A stretch of 64,000 nucleotides of DNA, from NCBI GenBank assembly GCA_019918135.1, contig WBZZ01001120.1, forward strand, positions 1 to 64,000. The letters run 5' to 3'. The notes under the pieces are model-generated. The model was not told where the DNA came from. It saw nothing but the letters and a program-made list of their open reading frames with translations, and ran no database searches. Shown here in pieces: positions 1 to 9,235 of the stretch; position 1 is the stretch's first letter; each line of letters opens with the position of its first letter. The stretch is from Paulinella micropora. Taxonomy: Eukaryota > Cercozoa > Imbricatea > Euglyphida > Paulinellidae. Made by a program: the position numbers and the translations under genes.

Positions 1-1706
1 GGCGGCGAGTTCGGTGATGGTCACCAAGGTCTGTCGGCCGGGGGCCGTCATGTAACTGTTGGCGCCCTGCGTGGTGCCGTTCACCTGCAGCCACACGCAC
101 CACCCGGCCTGCACATCGAGTACGCCCGCGAGACTGAGCGAAGCGCCGTCCCCTCAGGCGGTGGCGCCGTCCCCGCGAGCACTCGCGGCTAGCCAGCCCG
201 GCCCCTGGTAGAACGCGGGGTCAGGCGGGCCGGCCCAGTCCGAGAGACCAAAGCCCGCCTCAAACGCGAAGCCGCCCGGGTTGACGGGGTTCCGCAGCGC
301 CAGCTGCGCCGTCAGTAGCCAGCGCCTGGTTGTCCCCCACGCGTTGCACCACCTCGTGTAATTGCCCGCCGACCAAGTAGAGTAGGTGATGCGCCCCGCG
401 GTCGGGGCCACGAGCGGCGTGTCACTGACGAGCACCCCAGCCGCCACGCCGGGCGTGAAGGTTTGGACAGCCGTGGACCCCCACTGGCCGGCAGTGAAGG
501 TGACCGCGTCGATAGCCCCCGCGCTGTCGAGCTGCAGCAGCCGCGCCTGTGGGGGCAGCGACGAAGGCAGCAGCAGGTTGACGCCGCCGCGGCTCGCAAT
601 CGTGCTCGAACCCACGCGCAGCAGCTGCTGGGTCTGCGCGATAGCGTAGTCGACGTACGCCCTGTTGACGACGCGCGTGGGCTCGGACGGCCACGCTATT
701 TCGTCCCAATCAAAACGCACTTGCTTGATCAGACAAGGGTGCTTCAGCGTCAGAAATCCAGTCAAGACCGCGTTAGTGACAAAAATAGTCGGCACGAGCA
801 ACTCCACGTATCGAGCGGTGGCCGCGGTGGCGGGCTGCAGTGCATACCAGTACGCCGTGCTGCCAATCCACGTGTACGCACTATCCTGTGCATGCCACAC
901 ACTCCAGTCGACGCCATTGGATGACGTGGCGGCGTACCAAGTGGTGGGCGCACCGTAAAAAGCCAGGCCCAGACCAAGGTTTCTAACTTCTGCTTTGAGG
1001 TAGTAACGCCGAAGCAGCACGGTCCGTCCAAAGTCGAGGCGGAGCCACTCGCCGGTGTAGTTGGTGCCAGAGTACAGCCTCGTGGCGTTGGACAAGTAGG
1101 CCAGTGACCTGTTCCAGACTAGTGCCGAGGACCAGTAGTTTTCGATCGGGGCGCCCGTCACGACGTGCCACGTGGTACCAAAAGCCCCGAACGCGTCTCC
1201 CTCCCGCGTAGCCTTCCCGTGAAGGTGGTGCCGGTAGTGACAGTCGCAGAGGACGCAGACGCGACGAGCGGGGCGGGGGCCGTGTTGTTGGTCATGTTCA
1301 GGCTCGCGTTCACAAACACCGTCTGGTTCGGCAGGGAGGCCGGGAGCGGCAGGCTGTGCGCGTCCAGGGCATTGACGTGGGCCAGCAGTGCGGCCACGGT
1401 GGCTGCGCCCAGCTGGGCCGCCGTCACTTGGTGCGGGTTGTTGTAGTCGGCCAGGTGCGTCGGGCACACGCTCTGGCAGTCGGGCGGCGGTGGAGTGTGC
1501 GCGCTCAGGTTGTTGACGTGGGCCAGCAGCGCCCCCACGGTGGCGGCGCCCAGCTGGGCCGCGGACACTTGGTGCGGGTTGTTGTAGTCGGCCAGGTGCG
1601 CCGGACACACGCTCTGGCAGTCGGGAAGGTACGGGCACAGCGCGCTGCACCGGAGCGCCAGCAGCAGCAGCCACCAGGGCCACCAGGCTAAGCTCGTTGG
1701 TGGCAT
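1..1706 (-). CDS. Secreted phage-fibre-like protein, frameshifted, runs off left edge
   Basis: The start at 1706 gives a hydrophobic N-terminus (a Trp/Leu-rich stretch ending near an Ala-Leu-Cys) that looks like a signal peptide. Two repeats of about 45 residues follow, each containing DYNNPHQV(S/T)AAQLGA, a motif familiar from bacteriophage tail fibres. After a frameshift near 1215 the protein continues with several N-glycosylation sequons and a discoidin-like stretch (WYAATSSNGVDWSVWH). A TGA at 154-156 interrupts the frame, but the translation continues to base 1 with a C1q-like jelly-roll flavour (GRQTLVTITELAA). I read it as one surface or receptor-binding protein with two lesions. The fibre motif is seen directly; virion location is inference. 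No neighbour lies to the left in this window. Confidence 0.6.
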
Positions 1707-2051
1707 GGCTAGTGCTTGGTCGGGGTGTGCTGTCCCTGGCCACTAAATTTTTTGTGGCTTTTCTGCTAAGGGCGGCTCGCGACGCGCACAGCCAGCCGAG
1801 GCGGCGGCGGCGGGGAGTCGGCGGCGGCGCCGCTCCCCTCCCCTGCCCGGCCCCCCCCCCCCCCCCCCCCCCCTCCCTCCTCCCCCTCGCCTCCCTGCCC
1901 GGCACTCTCGGGCCTGGGCCACGCCGGCGCGGGCGGCCAGGCGGCCCCGCTGTCCACGCCCCCCCCCCCCCCCCCCCCCCCTCCCGGCACTGGCGCCACT
2001 CCCGGCGTCGTCGTCGTCCCACGGGCACCCCGCACAGAAAAGCTCTCGCTC
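1707..2051. other. Divergent intergenic region with poly-C runs
   Basis: The spacer separates the minus-strand fibre-like gene from the plus-strand cysteine-rich gene. It contains two long C homopolymers (about 1850-1872 and 1960-1980). Long open frames crossing it are artefacts of GC richness. Confidence 0.5.
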
Positions 2052-2486
2052 ATGTCGGTGGCCGACCAGGCAGGGGGCGCCGCGGGGCAGACAAGACAAG
2101 TGCAGTGCGCCGCGTGCACGGGGGCCTGTGTCGTGCTAGCCTCGGCGCTAGAGGTGTGCTCGCAGTGCCGGCGAGCGGAGCTGTACCTCTGCCCGCACAA
2201 GGGGTGCTTTGCCGACGTGTGCTTCGAGTGTGGCCTGCTGACACGGCCGCACGTCTGCCTCTCGAAATGCCTCACCGGGTGTATAGCCGGGCCGCCGGGC
2301 CCGGCGCGGCGCTGGCAGGGTTGGCGAGGAGCGCCCCGGCCCGCGCCGCCGGCCGCGCCACCAACCGCGCCGCCGGCCGGGGCGCCCGGCCTGCCCTGGT
2401 GGGTCCGCCAGGGCCCCGCGCGAGACAAGACCAGCTACCCAGAGACGCGCTCCGCGCAGCTGCGACCTGCTAGCGCGGCCCCCTAG
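2052..2486 (+). CDS. Small cysteine-rich, probable zinc-binding protein
   Basis: This 144-residue protein has a dense run of cysteines in its first 80 residues: CAAC, CSQC, CPHKGC, CFEC and a later HVC...C...C set, spaced like one or two zinc-binding treble-clef or ribbon modules. The C-terminal half is a low-complexity Pro/Ala/Gly tail. Its start is a plain ATG about 345 bases from the divergently transcribed fibre-like gene, and the space between is poly-C. I do not recognise the family. A zinc-finger accessory or transcription protein is possible but not shown. Confidence 0.5.
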   Translation: MSVADQAGGAAGQTRQVQCAACTGACVVLASALEVCSQCRRAELYLCPHKGCFADVCFECGLLTRPHVCLSKCLTGCIAGPPGPARRWQGWRGAPRPAPPAAPPTAPPAGAPGLPWWVRQGPARDKTSYPETRSAQLRPASAAP

Positions 2487-2574
2487 CGCTCGTGCACACT
2501 CGCGAGCCGAGACTCCGCCCCCGGCGCGGGGAGGAAGGAGCCGACGCCCCCCCCCCCCCCCAGTACCCTGGAGC

Positions 2575-3015
2575 GCACACCGTGCCCCCCCCCTGACTCA
2601 CACCGAGGTTAGCACGCCTCTACCCCCTACGCTCATACCGAGGTTAGTAGTACCTCTACCCCCCTGACTCACACCCAAGTTAGTAGTACCCCCCCCCCCC
2701 CTAACTCACACCGAGGTTAGCGTGCCTCTATCCCCTACGCTCACACCGAGGTTAGCGTGCCTCTACCCCCCACGCTCACACCGAGGTTAGCGTGCCTCTA
2801 CCCCCTACGCTCACACCGAGCTTAGTGTGCCTCCACCCCCTACGCTCACACCGAGGTTAGTAGTACCTCTACCCCTATGCTCACGCCAAAGTTAGTGGTA
2901 CACCCTCCCCTACGCTCACACCAAATTTGGTGGTACCTCCACCCCCCTGACTCACATCCAGGTTAATGGTACCCCCCCCCCCCTAACTCATACCGAGGTT
3001 AGCATGCACCCCCCC
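2575..3015. repeat. Tandem minisatellite, about 34-bp unit
   Basis: About twelve imperfect copies of a unit resembling CTCACACCGAGGTTAG, a variable dinucleotide, then a C-rich stretch and TACG follow one another. Copies differ by single bases and by the length of their C runs. The array lies between two plus-strand genes and has no long open frame that looks coding. Confidence 0.85.
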
Positions 3016-3396
3016 CCCCCTTCCCCCCTCCACTCACACAGAGGAAGGGAAGCGGCCCCTCTCCACGCGGCGCTCTGGACCTCCTGCCCGTGCCCAGCCT
3101 CGGTCCGGAGAAGAGGCCGCCTCTGCCTGTCAAGCCTGCACTGCATTCTCTAAATCCCTAGCGATGCTTGCTCGAGACGCCTCCGGCCGGCAACTCCGAC
3201 GGGTAGTGTAGCAGAAGAGGTTGACTCTCTGTCCCTCCCTTGCTCTTTCTCTGTCTCTCACTCCCCTCTCTCCCCCCCCCCCCCCGCCCCCTCTCTTCTC
3301 TCTCCCCCCTCTCTCTCCCTGCTTCCCCCCATCTGCCCCTGTGACCCGGTGCGTCCGCCCTAGGCGCTAATCAGCTGCCAGCAACGACAGCCGGCC
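3016..3396. other. Non-coding pyrimidine-rich spacer
   Basis: A spacer of about 380 bases. From about 3235 to 3330 it is almost pure C/T (CTCTC and C runs). It leads into the ATG at 3397. I see no gene in it. Confidence 0.5.
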
Positions 3397-4494
3397 ATGT
3401 CGCGCCCGTGCGCGGTATGCTGCAAAGAAGAAGACAAGCAGAGGCCATCGTCTCCGCCGGGGGGCACAGTGAGGCGAGAGTTCGGCGCAGCGGGGGAGAC
3501 GGTGATGCGAGAGCTCGGTACAGAGCTCGTGTCTTTTGTGGGGAACGCTACCCCACTGGCGAGTCTCTACCAGGGCCTGTCGAGCCTGTCCTACTCGGAA
3601 GAGGACATGGCTTGGGCCACACTGCTTGGCCAAGGCGACCGTTACTTAAATAAACTGGATTGTAAAGACGGCGCACCAGCGGACCTACGCCAACTACTAC
3701 AGCGAGGTCGGGTGGAGCACAAAGGGAAATCACCTCTGGACGCGGCACGCCGAGACTGGGCGCACCTGCACATTCCGTCCCGTCTTTGCTTGCGATTCAG
3801 CGACCAGGATATACCAGCGGGTGACGACGGAAGACATGAGCTGCTGGAGCTGCTGTTTGCTCAGGCCTGGCCCAGGCTAGCTACCCATGGGGTTTGGGAG
3901 TTTGCCACCACGAGCTTCCGCACCAACGTCGAGATGCTGGTTCGCTTGCACGAGTGGAGGCAAGCACAAGAGCTGTCGAATCGCCCCCTCAGCTCTGTCA
4001 CCCTCGGCTTGCAGCCAACCGCGTTCGATGGGGTACCAGAGGAACAAGTAACTGCTTGCACACACCGGCAGAGACAGCCGGCTGCCGCGGCCGGCGGTTG
4101 GTCGGGGGCCTCGCCGGTTAGTCTAGCGGCACGGCAGTGGTTCTTCTGCCTTAGCCCGCGCCCTGCTGGTTACTTGGTCTGGCGGAGGGGGCTGGGGCCC
4201 CTGGTCGACCGCGTCAGCCTCACGGCCAGGGCGTGCTTGTCCTCGAAGTACCCCAGGACCTGCCCCAGGCAGACCCACCCGTCGTCCAGCTGGTGCCTGT
4301 CTTCCTTGAGCACGTCGATCCACCAGTCCGTCAGGCGCTGCAGCATGCTCACCAACTCCTCGTCGTCTTTAGCCTCCCCGCCCGCGTTCTTCTCGAGCAC
4401 GGCTAGCAGCCAGGCCTGTGCACACGGCAGAAAGCGCTGCTCCCTGCCGCGGCCACGGGCTCCCGGGCACTGCGCGGCCGCGAACTTGCGCTGA
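3397..4494 (+). CDS. Hypothetical protein, 3' end uncertain
   Basis: An ATG at 3397 opens a frame of 365 codons. The first 220 residues look like ordinary globular protein: a CAVCC cysteine cluster at residues 5-9, acidic and hydrophobic stretches, and residues such as EDMAWATLLGQGDRYLNKLD. From about 4050 the composition changes to Ser/Arg/Pro-rich sequence, and the frame runs antisense across the convergent gene at 4170-5066. The true end is therefore probably near 4050-4120 and lost to a frameshift. I do not recognise the family. Confidence 0.45.
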   Translation: MSRPCAVCCKEEDKQRPSSPPGGTVRREFGAAGETVMRELGTELVSFVGNATPLASLYQGLSSLSYSEEDMAWATLLGQGDRYLNKLDCKDGAPADLRQLLQRGRVEHKGKSPLDAARRDWAHLHIPSRLCLRFSDQDIPAGDDGRHELLELLFAQAWPRLATHGVWEFATTSFRTNVEMLVRLHEWRQAQELSNRPLSSVTLGLQPTAFDGVPEEQVTACTHRQRQPAAAAGGWSGASPVSLAARQWFFCLSPRPAGYLVWRRGLGPLVDRVSLTARACLSSKYPRTCPRQTHPSSSWCLSSLSTSIHQSVRRCSMLTNSSSSLASPPAFFSSTASSQACAHGRKRCSLPRPRAPGHCAAANLR

Positions 4495-5066
4495 AAATCG
4501 TTGCCGTCCTGCCGGTAAAACGACTCGGCGGGCAGCTCCCAGCGCGAGCCCGGCTTTCGGCCGCCGGCCCTGGCCTCCGTGCGGAGCTTCTCGTCGTCGT
4601 CGGCCCCGGTCCGGCTCTCGCAGGGGGGCACCCAGGCCTTCATCTCTGGGAACTGTGGAGTCTCACTCTGCCGGCGTTGTTCCGAGAGGTTGCGGGGGGG
4701 TGTGTACGTTTCCTTGATCAGCACGTAGCTGCTGTACGGAAACTTGCTGAGCGCCACCGTCTGGGCCACGGGGTAGAAAGCCAAGCCCGCAGTCTGGACG
4801 CGGATGACTTTCTCGGCCTGCAAGGGGCTCGCGGTCTCGTCCGTGACGCCGAGCAAGGTCTTGTGCAGGGGCGGCGTGGCCCGCACTGTCTTGTCGTACA
4901 GGTCGTAGCTGTTCCAGGCTTAGCCCAGGACCACATCGCTGTCGTCGGACCGCAACTCTTCGTCGCAGGTGTAAATCAGGTCTCCCTCCCGGATAGTGCC
5001 GTGCGAGCCGAGCACGGGCCTAACTTCTACGTACTGCGCTGCTTGCGGAGTCCACGTGATCTCCAT
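4170..5066 (-). CDS. Hypothetical protein with in-frame TAA
   Basis: An ATG at 5066 begins MEITWTPQAAQYVEV and reads 48 codons to a TAA at 4920-4922. The same frame then continues for 249 residues to 4170 with normal protein composition (for example KFPYSSYVLIKETYTPP and QRLTDWWIDVLKEDRHQLDDGW). I read this as one protein of about 298 residues with a point stop. Its start overlaps the end of the upstream RPB10-like gene by 47 bases in another frame, so the two are probably co-expressed. Family not recognised. Confidence 0.5.
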
Positions 5067-5280
5067 GGCGGGCGGCTTGCTGGAGGGCGCGCCTCACGAC
5101 CTCCTCTCGACCCCAGTCCTTGGCACCTAGTAGCTTGCGGCGGCAGCACGCTAGCAGCAGGCCCAGCGCGTCCAGTGCCTCGGCCGAGGTATAGTGTTCG
5201 GCTTTAAGAGCTTGGTAGGCGGGTACCAGGCAGCCTAGCGGTTTGTGGCACGAGGTGCAGTTGTACGGCAGGCTCGCCAT
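5020..5280 (-). CDS. RPB10: RPB10-like RNA polymerase subunit
   Basis: This 86-residue protein starts MASLPYNCTSCHKPLG and carries the full RPB10/RpoN signature: an N-terminal Cys-x2-Cys, then EALDALGLLLACCRRKLLG with the paired cysteines and Arg-Arg that complete the zinc site. In cells RPB10 (about 65-75 residues) is shared by all three nuclear RNA polymerases, and several large DNA viruses carry their own copy. The sequence here is far from the strongly conserved cellular form at the N-terminus, which favours a viral-type copy. The last 20 or so residues are non-conserved and overlap the next gene's start at 5066. Confidence 0.8.
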   Translation of the reverse strand: MASLPYNCTSCHKPLGCLVPAYQALKAEHYTSAEALDALGLLLACCRRKLLGAKDWGREEVVRRALQQAARHGDHVDSASSAVRRS

Positions 5281-5634
5281 CCGCGGGAGGAAGCGAGGCG
5301 GGTTGTGTGCGAGGGGGGGGGGGGGGGGGGGCTCCGGGAGGGGGAGGGGGAGGGGCGGCCAAGGGGGGCCAGAGAGCGGCGGGGGGGAGGGGAGGGGAGG
5401 GGCCGGCGGGGCCGGCGGGGCACCCCGTCCGGAGGCAGGCCGGGGGCTGCCGGGCCGGGCTGCCGGGCCTCACTGGCGTGACCAACTGGCTTGGTTTTTT
5501 ACTGACACTGCTGGCCGCTCCCCCCCCCTCGCTCCCCCCTCTGTTCTCGCCCCCCCCCCCCACACTCGCGGCCCGGCCGGGCAAGCGCCAGGGGCGGCCC
5601 GGCCGGCTCCCAGCGTCCGTGGACGGGCTGATTC
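5281..5634. other. G/C homopolymer spacer without a gene
   Basis: The spacer between two minus-strand genes contains a G run near 5310-5330, G-rich (GGGGA)n-like sequence to about 5400 and C runs around 5520-5560. Long frames cross it on both strands but consist of Pro/Gly/Arg low complexity, so I call none. Confidence 0.5.
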
Positions 5635-6690
5635 TCAGGGGGCGGCGCCCAGCCGGCCCAGCGCCCAGGCCGGCAAGCGAATCCGGATGTGCCGCAGGGG
5701 TTCACACTGGTCGTCGTGGCACACAAAAAAGAGGTTGCGCCCGTTGACGACGGCCGACACAAAGTTGCTCTGGTGCTTGTACGCGGCGCCGCGCACCGCC
5801 GACTGGAAGGGGCACCGGGCGGCCTGGGCGGGCGTCGGCGCCGTCAGGTTGCTGTAGGCCGTGACCCGCACCCACCCGGACGCCCGGTCCCCGTGGCTGC
5901 CGTGAGCGCGCTGCGCCCAGTTGAGCAGCGGTTCGCCGCCGGCAGCGCCGAGGTAAGGCGCCACCAGGTGCTCCAGCAGCGCCCGGAAGCCGTACGTGGC
6001 GCCCGGGGTGGGTGCCCAGCCCCGCGGCTCGCAGTGCAGGCGGCCGGGCAGCCCGCTGTCCCAGGGTACGTACACCGGCCCCCGCGCCGGCCCCTGTGCC
6101 GGCTGCGGACCACGGGCGGCCGACGGCGGCGGCTGCGGACCATGGGCGGCCGACGGCGGCGGCGCGGGCGGGGACGCGGGCGGCGCGGGGGGGTGCCACT
6201 CGGGGGGCTCGTCCTCCACGACCAGGGTGGCCGCCCGGGCCAGCCGTGCGAGCTCCTGCAGCCTCGGCGCCAGGCCGGGGGGCGGAGGCGGCGGCGGCGC
6301 GCCCGCCCGTTGCTGCCGCACGCTGGCGTCCAGCAGGAAGTCGCGCCACGACAGGCCGCGGGTCGTCAGCTCGCCGCCGGCGCCGAGGCGGCCCACCGGC
6401 ACGCAGGGCCGGCCGGCCAGGACGGTGCGGCAGGAGCCCTTGAGGCACAGTTGCAGCTTGGCCCCGCCGAGCTCCCGGCAGGTCGCACACACTAGCCTGG
6501 CGCCCTTGTCGGCGTACGGGTAGCGGATGAGGCGGTTCTTGTCATAGACCGACTGGTCGACGACCTTGGTGAGCAGCTCGCCCTGGGCGCGCTCGCAGCC
6601 GTAGTGGACGTGGCACAGCTTGGCGACGAGGAAGGCCAGGGCCTTGGCCGCGGCCTTGGGCAGGTACAGCGAGTGGTACACGAGCCGGAA
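5635..6690 (-). CDS. Archaeo-eukaryotic primase (PrimPol/UL52-like), 5'-truncated
   Basis: The preserved part holds two hallmarks of the eukaryotic PrimPol and herpesvirus/NCLDV UL52-type primase family. One is the segment VVDQSVYDKNRLIRYPYADK, corresponding to the conserved D-x2-VY-x-KNR block. The other is a C-terminal zinc-binding domain reading CPFQ, H-x-SNF, then FFVCHDDQC. A Pro-rich linker of about 100 residues separates them. Upstream of 6690 the reading frame ends abruptly where AT-rich DNA carrying a polymerase-B fragment begins, so the catalytic N-terminal half is missing from this locus. I cannot find it elsewhere in the window. The role (priming DNA replication) follows from the family; the copy is presumably inactive. 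Confidence 0.7.
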   Translation of the reverse strand, partial: FRLVYHSLYLPKAAAKALAFLVAKLCHVHYGCERAQGELLTKVVDQSVYDKNRLIRYPYADKGARLVCATCRELGGAKLQLCLKGSCRTVLAGRPCVPVGRLGAGGELTTRGLSWRDFLLDASVRQQRAGAPPPPPPPGLAPRLQELARLARAATLVVEDEPPEWHPPAPPASPPAPPPSAAHGPQPPPSAARGPQPAQGPARGPVYVPWDSGLPGRLHCEPRGWAPTPGATYGFRALLEHLVAPYLGAAGGEPLLNWAQRAHGSHGDRASGWVRVTAYSNLTAPTPAQAARCPFQSAVRGAAYKHQSNFVSAVVNGRNLFFVCHDDQCEPLRHIRIRLPAWALGRLGAAP

Positions 6691-8074
6691 TTGACGACTT
6701 AATCTTAATACCCCTTTTACTTAATTCTTGATGTATGAAGTAGTGATCAAAGTTCGCTCCGTTAAAACCATTAACATATAGAACGGGCGGTTTGTCATTT
6801 TTACATTTCGGCACCCATCCTTCTTTTATAAGGTCGCCTCGTTTTATTATTTCGTATACGAATTGACTTATATAATCTTTACCAGCTATATATTTAAAAC
6901 CCTCAGAGCCCTGAGTATATCCGACTATGTAGCAGTCGTGGATATCGTAGCCGACCGCGATGGTCGTATTTCTAAATGTTTCTAAATCGTAATGGAGAAT
7001 TTAGTCATTATTTATTTTTTCTTCTGTGTGTAGTTTAGTTATTAAGTGTCTTTTACCATTTTTCTTTAATCTAATATCAGCAATTTTTTTCCTCTTAAGA
7101 TTACAGGTATGTTTCTTCAGATATAACTGTAAGCAGTCTTCGCACCGCTTCTTAAATTGCTTAACCAATCCGTAATAGTAGTTATTTTCTAAAAATATTA
7201 GTTTATCTTGTTCTTGTCCTTCTTCATTTGTGCTGACTGTTTCCTTCATAATGTGTTCCGTTATTTCGTATGTTTTCCCTTCCTTTGCATATTTTTTCAA
7301 TATTTGGACTGCTATTGAAAATGATATAGGAGAGTTTAGCGGAAGGTTGAATTCATCTCTGACTTTATTACACCTGTTCTTGTTCATCTGTTTAATATTT
7401 AGAATATCCTAACATAAGAAGAATAAGCAGTTGTTATTCTTGCTTAGCGGAGATATCTTTCTACCTTGTTTAACTTTCTTCATCTTTTCAGGTTTTGATT
7501 TATAGCATCCTCCGCAGTTTTCTTGAACTATTGTTATTTCCACATATCGTACGTTTCTTTCATAGCTTCAATATTGTTTATGTTGAACTCGTTCAGAAAA
7601 TCCATAAATTTGGTATCGTATTGGCGGAGTTGAAATAAAATTAAAACTTTTCTTTTTTAAAGAGTGGTCGTATCGCTCATTAGCAGGAGCGGTGGAGTAT
7701 GTTATAGATATATTGACATCAGCTTTAGCCGTCATCCATTCCCTTCTAGCATATCTTATAGCGGGTATCAATATCTTTTCTTCCAATGTGTCAGTATCAT
7801 AGAAACTTATATTTAGGTCCCTAAATTTGAATGTGAGAGAGTTTAGCTGGTTATCCCTTCTAACTTCGTAATCATTCGCTCTAAACTCTCGAATTTTTGC
7901 TTCCCTAGTCTTAGCCTCGCGGAGATATGTATTCGTATTAATGTGAATGTTAGATAAAAGGTCCTGGCGGTTTCTTTTATCTTTCGTTTCAACCCTTCTA
8001 AGCTTAGACTTAGCATGTAGTTGTTCCACATTCTTCTTGTTCGGTCTAGGTGGTAGAGGAGGCTTGTATGACAT
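6690..8074 (-). pseudogene. Decayed protein-primed DNA polymerase B, N-terminal part
   Basis: An ATG at 8074 begins MSYKPPLPPRPNKKNVEQLH. The protein continues through an N-terminal domain (LTFKFRDLNISFYDTDTLEE) and a Cys-containing NNNCLFFLC segment to the exonuclease motifs YDLETF (Exo I) and VNGFNGANFDHYF (Exo II), where it is cut off by GC-rich primase sequence. At least one frameshift near 7560-7600 and in-frame stops at 7409-7411 (TAG) and 7001-7003 (TAA) interrupt it. The Exo II motif differs from the HNARGYD of the polymerase at the right edge, so this is a different lineage and not a copy of it. Palm-domain motifs are absent. Confidence 0.75.
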
Positions 8075-8240
8075 TGTATTGCAAATATACGCTTGCAAAG
8101 GGTATATTATGGAATAGATTTTTTGATTTGGAATTAATCCCAATAATTTATATTATGGTTGTAATATTTGTTTAGATGATAATTATATTAATGTAAGTTT
8201 TTTTATTGGAAAAAGTAATTAATCATAAGAATAATTAGTT

Positions 8241-8493
8241 TTACTGTATTTCCATTTCTACAACACTTTCCATTTTTTGTTTCTTTTTCATCGCATATCG
8301 TTCCTTCCTTTTCGCCGATATGGCTTCCTTATTCCTTTCATAATATGAAACTCCTGCCTTTCTATACATTTCTGGATTTTTTAATATATCTTCTTGAAGC
8401 ATCGTAATGAGCTTTTTTCTTTTCTTCAACAGATGTATATTTAGCAGGTCGCCCTAACTTTACAGAGCATACTGGTCCGCTTTGTGATGACAT
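8241..8493 (-). pseudogene. Small basic GRP-x-KY protein, frameshifted
   Basis: An ATG at 8493 begins MSSQSGPVCSVKLGRPAKYT and runs into a Lys/Glu-rich helix. A frameshift around 8400 moves the rest (NPEMYRKAGVSYYERNKEAI) into another frame ending at 8241. The GRP-x-KY start followed by a YY-x-(R/K)NKE repeat-like helix is a pattern I know from small proteins of giant viruses and their satellites, probably DNA-binding (AT-hook-like). It lies upstream of the polymerase fragment on the same strand, both inside the AT-rich island. Confidence 0.5.
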
Positions 8494-9235
8494 TATGTTT
8501 ATTTGCCCCCCCCCCCCCCCCCCCTTTCTTTCTCTGCTCTTCTCGTGCAAAGGGTGGGGGCCGCCGGAAAGCGAGGGGGCGAGGGGCAAGGGTGAGGGGC
8601 GGGACAGGGAAGAAGGAACATGTCGGGGCAAAAGTCTTAGGGGTGGGGGGAGGGAGGGATGGGGAGAGGCTCGGGAAAACAAAGCTGCTCGACGGGCGGG
8701 GGATTTCTTTATCTTTCACCGGACCCCCATCATAGAGGGGGGGACAGGGCACTGCCCCCCCCCCCCCCTTTTGGTGTCGTGGGAAGGTAGGAACGGGGGG
8801 GGGGGGGGGAAGAAAGGGCGCGCAAGAAAAAGCCCAAACCGCAAAAAAAACCGCCGCTTCGGGCAGAGATCGAGTGTGCGTTTTGCAAGGGGCAGGGTGC
8901 CCCCGCCTGCTCGTGAGCGTGTCCGCGCTGGTCTCTCCGGCTTCGGATGCAGTGGGTAAGAATCGTGTTCATGAAAGAAAAAAACTAATTTAATGAAACC
9001 AAACAAATTCTTTTTTCTAGTCTCCTGCCAAACCCTTTGACGACAATCGCCTATTGCCAGTGCAGCCAGCGCACTGCCACTGTCTGACGCACGGAAATCT
9101 AGCGTGCGCCTGCAACACACATACAGAAGGCATGGTGGGTTTGCAAAATGCTGTTGATGCAAAAAAGCAGTAACAGGCCTTTGGATAAAAATGAGAATGA
9201 ACATAATCCAAAAACTTACCTCTTGAACATCCTGG
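8494..9235. other. Homopolymer-rich region, no convincing gene
   Basis: The right edge of the AT-rich island is a C run at about 8506-8524. G runs follow at 8750-8820, then about 250 bases of ordinary composition. The open frames here lack conserved features and read through the homopolymers, so I call nothing. Confidence 0.4.

Noticed and set aside
1743..2473. Long open frames on both strands across the poly-C region
   Set aside because: They are poly-Pro, poly-Gly and Arg artefacts of GC-rich homopolymers and overlap better-supported genes.
2575..3015. CRISPR-like or iteron array
   Set aside because: A plain minisatellite of adjacent imperfect copies with no spacers and no replication gene adjacent.
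5702..6523. Several frames of 140-270 codons antisense or out of phase with the primase gene
   Set aside because: The primase frame carries a conserved zinc domain; the others are Arg/Ala/Pro-rich shadows.
6690..8074. Part of the same Polinton as at 44-64 kb
   Set aside because: The Exo II motif and surrounding sequence differ clearly from the right-edge polymerase, so it is another lineage.
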